Assembly: GCF_010093595.1 (NCBI RefSeq)
Contig: NW_022985447.1
Span: 1,126,407 to 1,190,406, forward strand
Reading direction: 5' to 3'
DNA length: 64,000 nt
DNA from: Mytilinidion resinicola
Lineage: Eukaryota > Ascomycota > Dothideomycetes > Mytilinidiales > Mytilinidiaceae
The notes below the pieces were generated by a model that was not told where the DNA came from, searched no databases, and was given only the letters and a program-made list of their open reading frames with translations. Below are positions 44,882 through 56,407 of this stretch, piece after piece. The translations under genes and the position numbers were made by a program. Position 1 is the stretch's first letter; each line of letters opens with the position of its first letter.

Positions 44882-46378
44882 TCACTCAAACAGTGTAAAC
44901 GGCCCAGTGTCGATCGATGTCTTCTTCCCCCTGATCATTGCAGTCAACACTTTGCCACTTCCAGGCCCAAGTGTGAAACCGTCAAGGTAATGTCCAAAAT
45001 TAAAGAAAAGACCACCTCGAGAGGGCGCACTACTTAAGGCCACTGAAGGAAATAACTCCTTCCATGGAATCTTCATAATAAGGGGCAAGTCATTGGTCGT
45101 TCGAGACATATATGCCCTGCCGCTCGATATCAGGCCCTGAGAATGTTCGCCAAAATGGGTGTATTTGCTAACAAGCCGTTTTAGTTCTTCGACTTCCTCT
45201 GGACTTGGTAAAACGTCGGCGGGAAGAGGTGGTGGTGGGTCAGAATCCGCGAACGAGCCTGCGGCGAACAATACCCCATAACCGGATGTAGATAGATGAA
45301 GATCCTGCTGTCCCTCAAGCGCAGGGTTAAGCCAGACTTGCTTCCCGTCCGTGCCCATTTTTTCTTTGTCCGTTTCCCGTCTGCGAAGCCAACTTTGAGC
45401 TGGCTGCCTCTCTGTCATTGGTATGTGGAACTCGGCACTTGGAAAAAGAGACTTAAAGATCCGGTCTGACCAAGACCCAGCTGAGATAACGAGATTCTGG
45501 CAAGGGACATTGATTGTTGACGAGTCATCTTTGGTCTGAATGTCCACTGAGGAAAATGCCAATGAATCAGGTTCAGTATGGACTTTTGTTGCCGTTGAGT
45601 TGAGCATGAGTTGAACACCAAGATTCTCACACTCTTCCTTCAGAAAATCGCAAAATTTGCGAGGATTTCTGCGTGCATTAGCATCTAAAATGTATTGTAA
45701 AACCGAGAGGTACACGTACACTATTGCCGCATCAGAGCCGTTAGATATCAGACCAGCTTGCCAAGTCGACCGTGGTTTGAGCCATTTCGGGAGATCCGAC
45801 AGTTCTACTTGCTTTACCACGGGAAGAGGAAGTTTGGGGTTGGACGGGTCGTACCCGTGAGAGAACACGGCGTGGATTTTTAAGCTGCTGTAGCCGAAGC
45901 GCTCATGACCATCGTTTTCGGAGGCAATTGCTGCAAAAAGATCATAGGAGAGCTTTGCCAGAGCTTCCACTTCATTTTTGAAGCCAGTGGTTCCGATTAC
46001 CCCCTCATTCTGCCCGGAGGCGCCCGAACATATTGCTGTGGAAGGGTCTACTACTATAATGCTTCCTTGAGTGGGAGCATGTGCAGACTGGCTTTTCCGG
46101 TCCTGCTCGGCAAGCGCCAGGTAGTATGCGGTAGATAGTCCGATGATGCCACCACCCAAGATCACGGTGGGCTTCAGGTCATCCGACATCAATGCTGTGC
46201 TGTTTGGCGCGAGTAGTTGTTGCAGGAATGGCCACGAGCTAGCGAGTCGAGGAAACAGTGAGTGAAGACGAGATAGCATATTGTCTAACGGAGCTCTCTG
46301 AAGAGAGATTAAAGGATAAGAGATATTCTGTGGTATGGTGCGGGATGGGAAGCCGGCGAGCAACCCCCATGCAAGCAC
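44882..46378 (-). CDS. FAD-dependent oxidoreductase (DAO family)
   Basis: One open frame of 498 codons with an in-frame 51-nt intron (45719-45669, donor GTACGT, CTAAT branch, GCAG acceptor). Splicing yields 481 residues and restores the family motif DAAIVNPRKFCDFL. The Rossmann FAD motif VILGGGIIGLSTAYYL lies at about 72-87, followed by SGQNEGVIGTTGF and a C-terminal FAD-contacting GLFFNFGHYLDGFTLGPGSG. This matches the D-amino-acid oxidase/sarcosine oxidase-like superfamily, close in style to yeast Tda3-type proteins. Substrate is unknown. The first ~60 residues are not conserved in the family; Met 64 (MSDDLKPT) is a good alternative start. It lies between an NLR and a truncated oxygenase but shares no obvious pathway with them. 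Confidence 0.85.
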   Translation of the reverse strand: MLAWGLLAGFPSRTIPQNISYPLISLQRAPLDNMLSRLHSLFPRLASSWPFLQQLLAPNSTALMSDDLKPTVILGGGIIGLSTAYYLALAEQDRKSQSAHAPTQGSIIVVDPSTAICSGASGQNEGVIGTTGFKNEVEALAKLSYDLFAAIASENDGHERFGYSSLKIHAVFSHGYDPSNPKLPLPVVKQVELSDLPKWLKPRSTWQAGLISNGSDAAIVYVYLSVLQYILDANARRNPRKFCDFLKEECENLGVQLMLNSTATKVHTEPDSLAFSSVDIQTKDDSSTINVPCQNLVISAGSWSDRIFKSLFPSAEFHIPMTERQPAQSWLRRRETDKEKMGTDGKQVWLNPALEGQQDLHLSTSGYGVLFAAGSFADSDPPPPLPADVLPSPEEVEELKRLVSKYTHFGEHSQGLISSGRAYMSRTTNDLPLIMKIPWKELFPSVALSSAPSRGGLFFNFGHYLDGFTLGPGSGKVLTAMIRGKKTSIDTGPFTLFE

Positions 46379-46662
46379 TGCTGTCTTCGCTCGTGTTCGT
46401 GCCGCTTGGCCTATCTACGCCGCTTTGCCTTTTCGCCCCATTTCGCCTTCTTCGCCTTCAAACAAGAGAATGTCTTGCCTAGGCGTCCACGTGTATTTCA
46501 ACGTATGTCGGGGTTTCAGAACGTGGAGGATGTCGATGGGACAGTTTGACACTAATAAACCAATAGTGCGGTTCGCGGATCGGCCCGTTAGTCCTTGGCT
46601 TCCGTCGTTCGTCTACCCTTGCGAGCTTCCATTACCTCCTTCCGCTAGAGGAGTACAAAACC

Positions 46663-47007
46663 GTGAAACGCTTCCACATCAACGTTCCCCGAGGCGGTAT
46701 ACCAGGCGGAACCCACACAAATGAGGTGTCAGGAGAATATCATAACATACCCGTCCATGATATCCGGGGACATGAAGATGAATTTTCGCTTGACCAACAC
46801 GGCTTCCAGGTTGCGAGAGATCGGAACAGGGACACGGAAGCCGCACTCAATGCTTTACCGGCTGAGTCCTTTAATGACTCAAACTTGGTCAGGGAAAAGT
46901 ACGGACCGGCCATGGAGGCTCTCATTAGGAACACTCTAGGAGCAGAGACCGTGCGAATTGTGCTTGTGGCACTATACCAGCCTCTTATCATGGCTAGGCG
47001 ATGCTGA
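46663..47007 (+). pseudogene. Truncated CmcJ/AsaB-like 2-oxoglutarate oxygenase
   Basis: The frame encodes the conserved first third of the fungal CmcJ/AsaB-type family: NIPVHDIRGHEDEFSLDQHG, FQVARD, then LVREKYGPAMEALIRNTLGA and ETVRIV. In family members this is followed by FDHTIRR and the iron-binding His/Asp residues, which are absent here. The frame instead ends ...LVALYQPLIMARRC. A different frame at 47001-47345 (MLNGAAFAYSFIDWQ...) shows no match to the missing part. So it is a 3'-truncated gene, probably non-functional; an unresolved intron is less likely. Confidence 0.6.
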
Positions 47008-47345
47008 ATGGGGCTGCTTTTGCATATTCCTTCATCGACTGGCAAATTTGGAGATCCCAAGAGGAGATAGTGTCGTTGGCAGATCGCATTCTCGAGAAGC
47101 CGAATAGTGCTCGGGAACTGGACTTGCTCCTCAAACTCATAGAGTGCGATAACGGCTGCGATGAAGAAAAAGGGTGTAAAGCAAACAGAGGGCATTGCGA
47201 CTCTAAGAGGTTTGAAATTCAGAAGTCTCATGCTGCGCTAGGAAAATTCGGTCGCGCTACTATCATCCAAGCTAGATATTACGTAGTTGGCCTTTGTAGA
47301 GACTTCACGATGGAGTTAGCGTCAGGAAAGATGGAGTGCTGGTAG

Positions 47346-48222
47346 TGATTTCAAGGTTCAAACTTTGGCGGCCTGGCGGCCCCATCACACACTAGAAGTT
47401 CGGACCACCTTAGGCACGCGGACCACAGTGCGCTTACCCTAATAAGAGGTAAAAAGAAAGCAACGCTCTTATAGAATTAGCTAGAATTTTACAATTTATA
47501 AACGCAGTATATTAATAAATTAGAAAAAACTATATCTATTCTCTGGGTGGAGATTATCGTGGCATTGCTATCATTCTTCCACCTTTCATATCTTTCCACT
47601 CTACCTCCGCTCCTGCTTGTAGCATTGCCGTGACAATAAGTTTCCATTATTGCATCATACTGCAGTTTACTGATTTTGCCAAGTTTTCTTTGGACCGGGC
47701 CACTGCTAATCCCGGATTTATCCTTAGAGAACCCATTTTGTATGACCGCCTCGAGTTGACTGCCTGGGTCCCTCTTTTTTGGGCCTCGTTTTCTATGCTG
47801 GACGCTTATAATGTATAGGGTTCCGACTGTGTGGGAAACGAAAACGGAGAGGTGAGAGGAGAGATGAGAGGAGAGATGAGAAGGTGAGAGGGAGGTCGGC
47901 CATTGTTACAGAATAGCACTTTATGCAAACAAGGACAAGGGCAGAGAATCCTCCACTGGAAGGAGCCTGAGCTTCCGAGGCTTACAAAACTGTATGGGGC
48001 CCAAATTCGTGACCGGGGACAGATTTGAGGCCCCTCGCTAAAACTTTGATAATTTCTGGTGGGTACATCTGCGACTGCGCCGGCGCGGGTGAGCGAGGGT
48101 GAGCAGACCTGAGCTGAAGCTGAGCCGGGCCTGAGCCGAACTCAGCCACAGCGGCATAGGGTCACGTGAACAGCGGGGGTGGGAGGTGTGCACTTTGGGG
48201 TGATGTAACACACTATAGTGAA
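47346..48222. other. Intergenic, partly AT-rich, with purine microsatellite
   Basis: AT-rich relic sequence from 47440 to 47540. A (gagaggagagat)-type purine repeat lies at about 47849-47892 and a TGAGC-rich patch at about 48090-48150. No gene was recognised. Confidence 0.5.
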
Positions 48223-48658
48223 TAACGTGTTCTACATGCATGTGGTGGTTACAAGCGAGTGGTGGCGCTTAATTTTTGGTGCGATTTGGACGTTTTGACA
48301 CCCCAGCAATCTCAACAACCATAAAGTATTAAATAAGATTATATGAATGCATATAGTATTTAGCTCATTTCAATGGCTAGGCAATAGTTTGGAGTGATGT
48401 GTCTCTGTAATTCTATTATATCGTAGATCTTACCCAATGCTAGGGGGCCAAAACTCTACTATAACTAAATGTGGCCATCAAGAGACCCTAAAAATTTGTC
48501 TTATAATATTGAAACAGCTATGCATATCTTTATTCTAAGTTATAGATTCAAATCTTTTATAGTTGTTGAGGTTGCTGGGGTGTCAAAACGTCCAAATCGC
48601 ACCAAAAATTAAGCGCCACCACTCGCTTGTAACCACCACATGCATGTAGAACACGTTA
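48223..48658. mobile_element. Palindromic MITE with ~105-bp terminal inverted repeats
   Basis: The sequence from 48225 (acgtgttctacatgcatgtg...) through about 48330 is repeated as its reverse complement ending at 48656 (...catgcatgtagaacacgt). About 105 bp match per arm with only a few mismatches (for example caatctcaac versus caacctcaac). The flanking dinucleotide is TA on both sides, consistent with Tc1/mariner-type target duplication. The AT-rich centre (about 220 bp) has no ORF, so it is non-autonomous. Confidence 0.85.
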
Positions 48659-48713
48659 CCGGGAGCTTTGTCAGTTTTGTAAGCAGCGCGTAAGCTGTAT
48701 TTACAAACATGTT

Positions 48714-49580
48714 ATGAGATCGTGCAAAAACGCACCCTTCCCAAATCCACTAAAGCACTTGAAGGCTCGGCCTTGTCCTAAATGCAAAATACCTTTTAAA
48801 GATGTTTATCAACATCTTTACACAGGTAGTTGCTGGAAGTCGAAGAGACAGTGCTTCCGCCAGTCGTCTATGTTTGCTTGCCTCAAATTTCGCCGAAGTG
48901 CTGCAAATAGAGCCTTTTCCATTCTTCGCACAAAGTATCCCTCACTCGTTCCATGGGAGCATCTGGATCCCGGAAAACACACAATATATTCTGAAAATCC
49001 TCTGTACCCACGCAATTCCGCACCATGCGCAACTGTAAGCCAGGTCAAAGTCGGTCTTCAATATGTATGCAACGAATGCGGAGGACTTCATAGACATAAA
49101 CTGGCTCTATATATGGTGGTGCTCTTGGGATGCAACCTGGTTGATCAGAAGACATGGGACCTTTTCAGAGATGGTGGGTACAATTTCATCTTCCATGTTG
49201 GTCTGGACCTAACCTCTGCAGGACGAATCCACTTTCACCGCCTCCGCAATAAATCTTTTTGCTACCAGTCGTCGCATATCACATTCGAACAGAGGTTCAG
49301 AAGACCTACGGAAAGAATTTGTAGGAATTATTCCCATACTTTTCGGTGCGAATGCCCTAATTTCCATAGGCCGACCACATTAGGAAGAAGGAAACACTCG
49401 ATGCTCTGATGCAATGCCCTGTGCCGAAGTGCTTATACAAGTCGCCGACAGGAAACGGAAACTGTGAGTACCCATGCGGGGATGATAGCAGCCAGAGTAC
49501 TGCTGCTGCCTGGCGCAGGTTGTGTGCCATAGGTAGAACGATTGATCTTCATTATGAGAGGGCTCACGCTAAAGAGACAT
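48714..49580 (+). pseudogene. Decayed zinc-loop (His-Me finger/HNH-like) gene with C2H2-like end
   Basis: The first frame (48714-49409) contains a Cys pair region (CPKCKIPFKDVYQHLYTGSC) and LQYVCNECGGLHRHKLALYM. It also has FCYQSSHITFEQ...RICRNYSHTFRCECPNFHRP, resembling the zinc-binding loop of fungal His-Me finger endonuclease-like proteins (pattern C...HL.FE...N.SR..C). After FHRP the reading continues in another frame (KETLDALMQCPVPKCLYKSP ... IDLHYERAHAKE), a C2H2-like ending. No plausible intron joins the frames, so a small indel is likely. Downstream to 49910 only stop-rich sequence is seen. The call rests on motif spacing and is tentative. Confidence 0.4.
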
Positions 49581-49989
49581 AAATGCGAAAGTACAGCTCT
49601 TGCATTTCGTCCAGTGCTAGCTGGAGAAGTGGACACCCTCAGTAAATGGGGCAATACATGGCGAGGTACTGTTTTTCATTATGCAGATGAGAATTTTGCG
49701 GGGCGGTATGACGAACATTGCGATGACACGAACGCTTATGGTAGTGACATCTCTTACCCAGCTAGTGGGGAACGATTTCGGTTTATCTAGAAGGTATAAA
49801 ACATGCAAAAGCTGGATGTCAAGGACATGTTATCATGCCCTTCGTGCTGCCTCTTCCATAACGCCATTGCCCCAACGCCTTCACCATGCAGTTTTCGAGG
49901 ACATCAGATAGAACAGCCGTGACGCATCCCATCATCACATCTTAAGCCAAGCGCAAGACGCTCCGAACGCCCTATCATTGTGTCTACAC

Positions 49990-50877
49990 CTACTCCTCCA
50001 TCGCCTCCACCTCCTTGACCTCCTGCGTCGCCGCAGAATAGTACCTAAACCCGGTTAGTCAGATCTCAACCACCTCAGCTCATCAATCAGGAAGTAACTC
50101 ACGCCTTCATATCCACCCTAAACTCCGCCATGGCCACCCCAAACATCTTCAGCAGCGCTGTCTGGTGGCTATTCAGCACCTGCCCTTCCTTGCACACCTC
50201 ATAATCGTCCTCGAGTATCACTTTCCCTGAAACGAGCCGGGTGGGCATCCCCCACTTGCGCACCGTCACTTCCAGCGAGTGGGGCAGCGGCACGTCGTCC
50301 TCGACGGCGAGCTCGCCGCCGCGTGAGTACACGGTCCCCGCGGGCACGGTGAAGGTTTGCGTGGCGGGGATGCCGGCGCGCGCGTAGTCGGTCTGGGTGT
50401 AGGCGGCGAAGTGGGCGAGGACGGCGGAGGGGTCGCGGGACGTGAAGAGGAGGCCGACGTTGCCGGCGAGGTAGGGGGTTAGGGCGTGTAAGTTCGGGAG
50501 GTGCTCGTCGGAGTCGGTGAGGCCGAGGGCTTTGGCCATTACTTTTGTTTTGCCGAAGAAGAGTCTGGGGGTGGGTGTTAGATTTAGGAGGGCTGTGGAT
50601 GGGTGATGTGGGATATGGTATTGGAGGATAGACTACTAAGAGTATAAAGTATAGAATGCGGGAAGAAAGTAGAAATTAGATATTACCTGCTATCTGAGAA
50701 CTCTGAGCGCACTTCTTTTAGGTAGGTGTTGCGCATGTTTTCGACGGAGAAGACGAAGATGTATTGGTACGTGTCTGCTGCTTCGCGTACGTTCGCGAAG
50801 AGCTTTTGCGAGAGTTCTTTGCCCTTCTTGTCCGTCTTGGACATGTGGATGATCTTCGCGCGCTTGGATTTCGGCAT
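49990..50877 (-). CDS. MRT4: MRT4 ribosome assembly factor (P0-like)
   Basis: Exons 50877-50687, 50564-50103 and 50044-49990 join in frame to 235 residues, matching yeast Mrt4 in size. The start MPKSKRAKIIHMSKTDKKGK and the junction reading SDSRLFFGKTKVMAKALG are characteristic of the uL10/P0 superfamily. Further motifs include HLPNLHALTPYLAGNVGLLF and an acidic C-terminus (EVKEVEAMEE). Mrt4 is a nuclear/nucleolar protein that occupies the P0 site on pre-60S particles and is exchanged for P0 late in maturation. It lacks the long acidic P0 tail, as expected. Divergently transcribed from MDM10. Confidence 0.95.
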
Positions 50878-51205
50878 TTTGGGTGGTTTGGAGGTGGGGT
50901 TTTTGGCTGTTAGTGAGTCGCTATCTGCGAAGACTACTTTTTGTAGTCGAGAAACTTGGCCTCTAGAGCTGGGCCAGGTTTATTTACGTGATACAAAGCG
51001 CTGGAGGTCGCGAGAGCGTTGCAATTCCTGGTTGGTGAAGGTCGTGTCGTCCAACTGCGAAATTTAGAAACTTTTCGATGGGGCCCATTTTTAGCGGGAA
51101 CCAAATGTCTTGGCATTTGTGGCGCTTGCTTTCAAGGTGGCATTTGACCTCGGGGCCCGCCATTGCTGGCTTTGAGGCTCAGAATGTTGCTCGACGACTT
51201 TGGAG
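50878..51205. promoter_or_regulatory. Shared divergent promoter (MRT4 / MDM10)
   Basis: 328 bp between the two start codons, so the promoters are shared or overlapping. No specific factor site can be assigned by eye. Confidence 0.6.
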
Positions 51206-52492
51206 ATGCTCGGTTTTATGGATTATGTCCAAAACGCATTCGCTGAAGCAACCGGTTGGAACCGCGACAACTCTTACGGGACGCTGAACGCAACTGCGCA
51301 AGGTTGGTGTCTCTTCCACGGTGCTCCATGACTACCGTCGTACTCATTCAGCAATAAGCTTTACTCGATTTCGATACCCCCCGTGGCTTGCGTTTAAATC
51401 TATCGTCTCTTGCGGCACCGACCTTTGCCACATCTTACAGTATCGGGAGCGTGGGCGTTGTTGATGGATCCGTCTCATACCTCTACTCCTCGGTACCGCT
51501 TCAAACAAGCGCAAAGAGTTGCGACATAGACTTGCACCGTGTTATAAGAGGATATCGTCATTTAAGAGAGCTCCGGAGACCAGATGACGATGCATGGTGG
51601 GAGTTATGGCACGGCGGTAAACGGATAGATCGAAAGAGTGAGCTTGAATGCACTCGTTCACATGAAATGTCACCTAAACGATCATCTAGAAACGCTCTTA
51701 TATGGCCGGATACTGGTTCCGCACTCTACCCTTGAGGCACTCTATCTCCGGCGACTATCACCTACTCGACAATTGAGGATATCATGCGTTAGTGATTCGA
51801 ACCTCAACAATGGCGGCACAATATTGGGACTTCTTCAAAACGACCATGGCAAATACAGCACGGAGTATATGTATAGCACCGACAGTGCTTTAATGGGCGT
51901 ACGCGGACTATACAACTTTGGGTTCGACCCCCGTGTTGAACCTGCCATACCCACCGGCCAAGAAACGACTGAGCCAATCTACGGCCGATTCAGCGCCGGC
52001 GCAGAACTCTACTATGGACTACTAAACAAGAGCGGTGGCATAAGTACCGGCCTGCGGTTCACAACGCTGCCGCACCATACTGGATTCCCCTACACGATGA
52101 CGCTTACGCTGAATCCCCTAATGGGCAACCTCTCTTCGACTTACGCAGTCAAAGCTGGCCAGAATCTAGCACTATGTTCGCGGTTCGATTTTAACTTCTA
52201 CTCCTACGAAAGCGATCTCCAGGTCGGATGTGAATTGTGGCGAAGGCGGCGAAACCCCGAGGTCGAATGGGCGGTAAAGAAGCTACGCCCTGATTGGGAC
52301 GCTCTGACACCAAAACCGGACGAGGACGTGGCGGGTGTTTTAAAAGCAAGAGTTGACCAGAACTGGAAGATTGGATTGCTGTGGGAAGGCCGCGTTAAGG
52401 AGCTACTGTTCACTCTGGGGGCGAGCTTAGACCTGAAGCGGCGAGAGCAGATCTTCAGGGCCGTGGGCGTGGAGCTACAATACTCGTCATGA
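51206..52492 (+). CDS. MDM10: MDM10, mitochondrial outer-membrane beta-barrel
   Basis: Exons 51206-51302, 51359-51637 and 51690-52492 join in frame to 392 residues. The N-terminus [20 protein letters not shown] and the segment [20 protein letters not shown], then [20 protein letters not shown], are hallmark MDM10 sequences; [20 protein letters not shown] marks barrel strands. A C-terminal GVELQYSS ends in a hydrophobic/aromatic beta-signal-like strand. Mdm10 is a subunit of the ERMES tether between ER and mitochondria, and also of the SAM/TOB complex, where it aids assembly of the TOM complex. An exon-internal variable region precedes the third exon. Intact. Confidence 0.95.
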
Positions 52493-54567
52493 TAATGAAA
52501 TATATGGCGTATGAATCGTATGATTCATGCAAACGCATTGCGGCTTTGTGCTGGCTGAGAGGCTCTGGCGTATTCGAAATGGAGAGCGATACTAAACTCA
52601 TTTATATTGGAGCCAAACTAACGTACTAACAGTAGCATTGTAGCTTTGCTAGTATATCACAGCATCAACTTCATGTCCTCCTACTATAAAACACCCGCAA
52701 ATGGCCTCACTAACAAAGTGTATGAGTCGCCGCGTCGATGAAACAGTTTGTGGGGTAAGGCCAAGACGTAATGCCGTCATGATTCCCAAGCCCAAACAGC
52801 ACCGTTTTGAAGCCAGGAGTTGACGGGGCGTATTAAGCCGAAGCCTGCGAAAAGCATACAATTCTCCATTGCCTGAGGCGAATATGGCTCATCGGGTGTC
52901 TCCTAACCATGAGTTCGTCGGAGATCGCCTTCCGGGTCTGACAGCAGTCGCAAGTACACCCAATCGTTCAAACGCCGAGCATCAATTCCTCACGCGTTTT
53001 CTGCGACCACTACACGTGAGACAGGGGATTCGGAGCAATGGTGCATGCCGAGTCAGCCGCAAAATGCGCTGGACGTAGCATGCTTCTAGATCCAGAACAA
53101 ACCTGTCAGATGTCACCACATGGCCTAGAGCTGCTGCGCTGGATAGCTTTGGCAGCGGAGCTTTCGCAGTTCGACCGGGCGGGACATCGGCGATGGCATC
53201 ATGCGATACCCGGAGGATGTGCTTGTTTTGCGCCGTTTTCACGCGTCGGGGTGATAACAGGCGCAGGAAAAAGCCACTGGAACGCGTCGAGGGGAGGAGA
53301 TGGCGTATCACGTGATTCCGACAAATCACATCACATTACCGCCCATTATCTCGACACCACGAGCCAGTGATACGACTAAAACATAGGAGGAGATATGCAA
53401 GCAGCAGACGAAGGTATTCACAAGTGCTCGAGGCTGTAGATGTACCCCGTCGCGAGCAAACTTGCAGTGCGATCAAACGCGGGTGTCCCACGCTTTTCCC
53501 CCTCGCTAGGGCAATGGGTAAAAGGGTGATTCTCGGAGCCGGTAGCTGCAGCTGGCCAGGTGAACAGCCCTGCAGTTCATGCCTGCGATGCTTGCGGTGG
53601 CTGTTGGAGAGCGGGGGTTTCTGTCCAATCGAGGGCTCCGCTGGGATCTTCTGGCGCCGTCAGCAGCGCCTTTCTGCGGCTCCTGTGGGCGGTTCCTGGC
53701 GCTGTTCCACACGCCTTGCACGCCAGGCCGCCTGATCCGAGCGACCAATTCGCCTGGCCGTGCGCGGGACCTGGCAGAAGCCTCACGGCAGCTGTTGGTG
53801 TCGCCATCCACGGCGGGCGCAGACCAACGGCGCGGTGCCCATTGACGCTGCTGTGTCTGTACACGGGGTATTCCAATGGCCAGGCGAAAAGAGCATCCAG
53901 AGAACAAGTGCAATATAGAATATCGTAGAGAATAAAGTCGAGTCTGCGGCAGCCGTTGGCTATTAAAAGATGGTGAATGGCACGTGCCCGCGCCCGATTC
54001 GGTTACGCCCTTGGAACCCCTAGGGAAGCCCACGCCCCTTCATTTCTTCGCTCCTGCCTGACAACTCCATCATCTCCTCTGCTCCCCACGGACTCTGTAT
54101 CGTCACCTCAGTCGTCCACCACGTTCTCTTCTCGTCCTTGTTGTCTTTTCCGTGGATAGCTGTCACTCCTTCCAGCTTCCGCTCACGTTCATTCATTTTT
54201 GGGCTCTGCCTGTCCCCTCCTTAGTCCTCACGACTCCAAACCCATCCTTTCGGCTTCTGCCAGCATCGCTCTCGGTCGATCCATTACTGCTCCCAGCCAG
54301 CAGCTTAACTTACTATACTTCGACGCACGCCTGGACGGTGACTTCGACACGAGCTCTCGACCGCGGCCCCTACGCTCCTTTCAGCTCGATCCCGCGCCCG
54401 AAGCTTGCGCCCTCTACATTCATTCAATCCGGCCTCGACCGCGTCCATTGCTTGGACAATATTTTTGACAATAGTTACGACGAGCCACAGACGAGGCGGA
54501 CCGTCGCTTTCTTCTCTCCGGACCCCACGCCGCCACTGCGAGGCCCCCCGTACACATAGTACTTCCA
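52493..54567. other. Intergenic and long pyrimidine-rich 5' leader
   Basis: Up to about 53970 only chance ORFs in GC-rich sequence were seen. From about 54030 to 54567 the strand is rich in CT tracts (ctcctcccc, tcttctcgtccttg), consistent with the promoter and leader of the homeobox gene. Confidence 0.5.
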
Positions 54568-56407
54568 ATGGAGCAAATGGAGGACACCAAGATGTCTTCG
54601 ACACCCTCGCCGACCGCCTCGGCCACCACCAGCTCTTCGGCCGCTCGCCGGCCGCCCCGCAAAAGCACACTAACCCAGCAGCAGAAGAACCAGAAGCGAC
54701 AGCGCGCCACGCAAGACCAGCTCGTCACCCTCGAGGTGGAATTCAACAAGAACCCGACGCCAACCGCAGCCGTACGCGAGAGAATAGCCCAGGAGATCAA
54801 CATGACGGAGCGTTCTGTACAGATCTGGTTCCAGAACAGGTAGGAGCACCGCGAGTGGGCTGCACGTCCAATACTGATGATTTCATAGGCGAGCAAAGAT
54901 AAAGAACATTGCGAAGAAGAGCATCGAGAGCGGCGAGGACTGTAACGACATCCCAGAATCAATGCGTCGATATCTTGCCCTGCAAGCTATGGAGTCTGGC
55001 AAATCGATGGGACGGGACTTTTCCCTAGGTCGATCCGGATCCCTGGCGGGCTACGGAAGTGGCTCCATGATGCTCAACACTGACACGAGCTCCTCCAAAG
55101 TTGGTGAGTTGCAGGTGTACTCACATTCACTTTCTCTCGTCTAATGTATCACAGTCATACATCACTTCGCATGTCGCTCGCTGAGCATCGGCTCGTGGCG
55201 CCGCGTTGGCCAGAGTGCGATGGACCTCGTCATCTTCTACTCGCCGGAGAAGTGCTGTGTTACCTATTACATCAACAACGACTCGGCTGGCTACAAGATC
55301 GAGTACCCCTTCGCTTACATCAAGAACATCAGCCTCGAAAACGGAGATGTCGCCAGCAATGCCGAAGGTGCAGCACAACGACCCGGCGGCCTTATCGTGG
55401 AGCTGAACCGGCCACCAAACTTCTTCATGGACTCGTCCGGCTCCGGCGGATTCTACCAGTGCGGTGACTTTACCGAGGAGCAGCAGGCGTCACAGGTTCT
55501 CGTACACCACCTCGGCGGCCATCCCAAAGTGCTCAGCGGGCAGCTGGCCAAGCTGGTGTCGCTGGAGTCGTTTCAGAGCCGACACAACCTCTACGACCAC
55601 AACGCGCTCGCTGTTTCGGCGCCAGTTTCGCCAATCAACCACCGGCCGGCGTCGCAGCCAAACCACATTGCGCATCCGCACATGGGTATGTTTCACGACG
55701 GCCCGTTCGGGCCTGGCCTCCACCCTGGGCGTGGCCACAAGCGTCAACGGAGTCGTTCGGTGCCTGTCGCAGTTGACTTTTCCATGTTGCGAAACCCGAT
55801 GCCCTCGTTTCTGATCCAGCAGGAGCCGTCTCCGTACATCCCCAACCCGGAGATTTTTGCCCCCATTCCCCAGCACCACCCCCAGCAGCCAGGCCCCATC
55901 GGCCCGAACCTCAGCATCGACACTTCGGCTGGATATGGGTTAGACTACCGCCAGTATCCCATGTCTGCGACAACCGCCAACTCGCCCTCCGAGTATGGCA
56001 CCCCGGCCTTCTTCACGTCGGGACCCCCGACCGACAACATACCCGCGTCCAACTTCAACACTCAATATAACATCCCGTATCTGTCGCCCATGCCGAACGG
56101 GCAGAACGGGCAGCATTCCGTCTCGCCTATGTCTGCAATGGGTCCTCCCGATCCAGTCATAGCGAACCAATCACCGCCGTTGACGTCGATGGGGCGGGAC
56201 GGCTCAGGCGACCTCTACCAGATGTCGCACGACAATGGTGTTTCGGACGAGGCCCTGTCCCTGACCGACATGTACGCCAAGCAGACGCTAAACCTTCCGT
56301 TCCGGTCGCCCATGGAAGACAACGTCGACGACCTTGACATGCACAACTTGGTGCAGTTCGGCACAATCGACCCGTCTAGCCTGTCACCCGAGAATCACCA
56401 ACTGTGA
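54568..56407 (+). CDS. HTF1: Homeobox transcription factor of the HTF1/KAL-1/PAH1 type
   Basis: Exons 54568-54839, 54889-55103 and 55155-56407 join to 579 residues. A typical 60-residue homeodomain spans about 42-102 ([20 protein letters not shown] ... [15 protein letters not shown]); the intron splits the WFQNR/RAKIK site, as in homologues. A conserved second domain follows ([52 protein letters not shown]), then a Pro/Asn/Ser-rich transactivation-like tail. Related genes are Magnaporthe and Fusarium HTF1, Neurospora kal-1 and Podospora pah1, nuclear regulators of conidiation and hyphal form, related to yeast Pho2. Orthology is by domain plan; the target genes are unknown. The long leader suggests post-transcriptional control. 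Confidence 0.88.
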
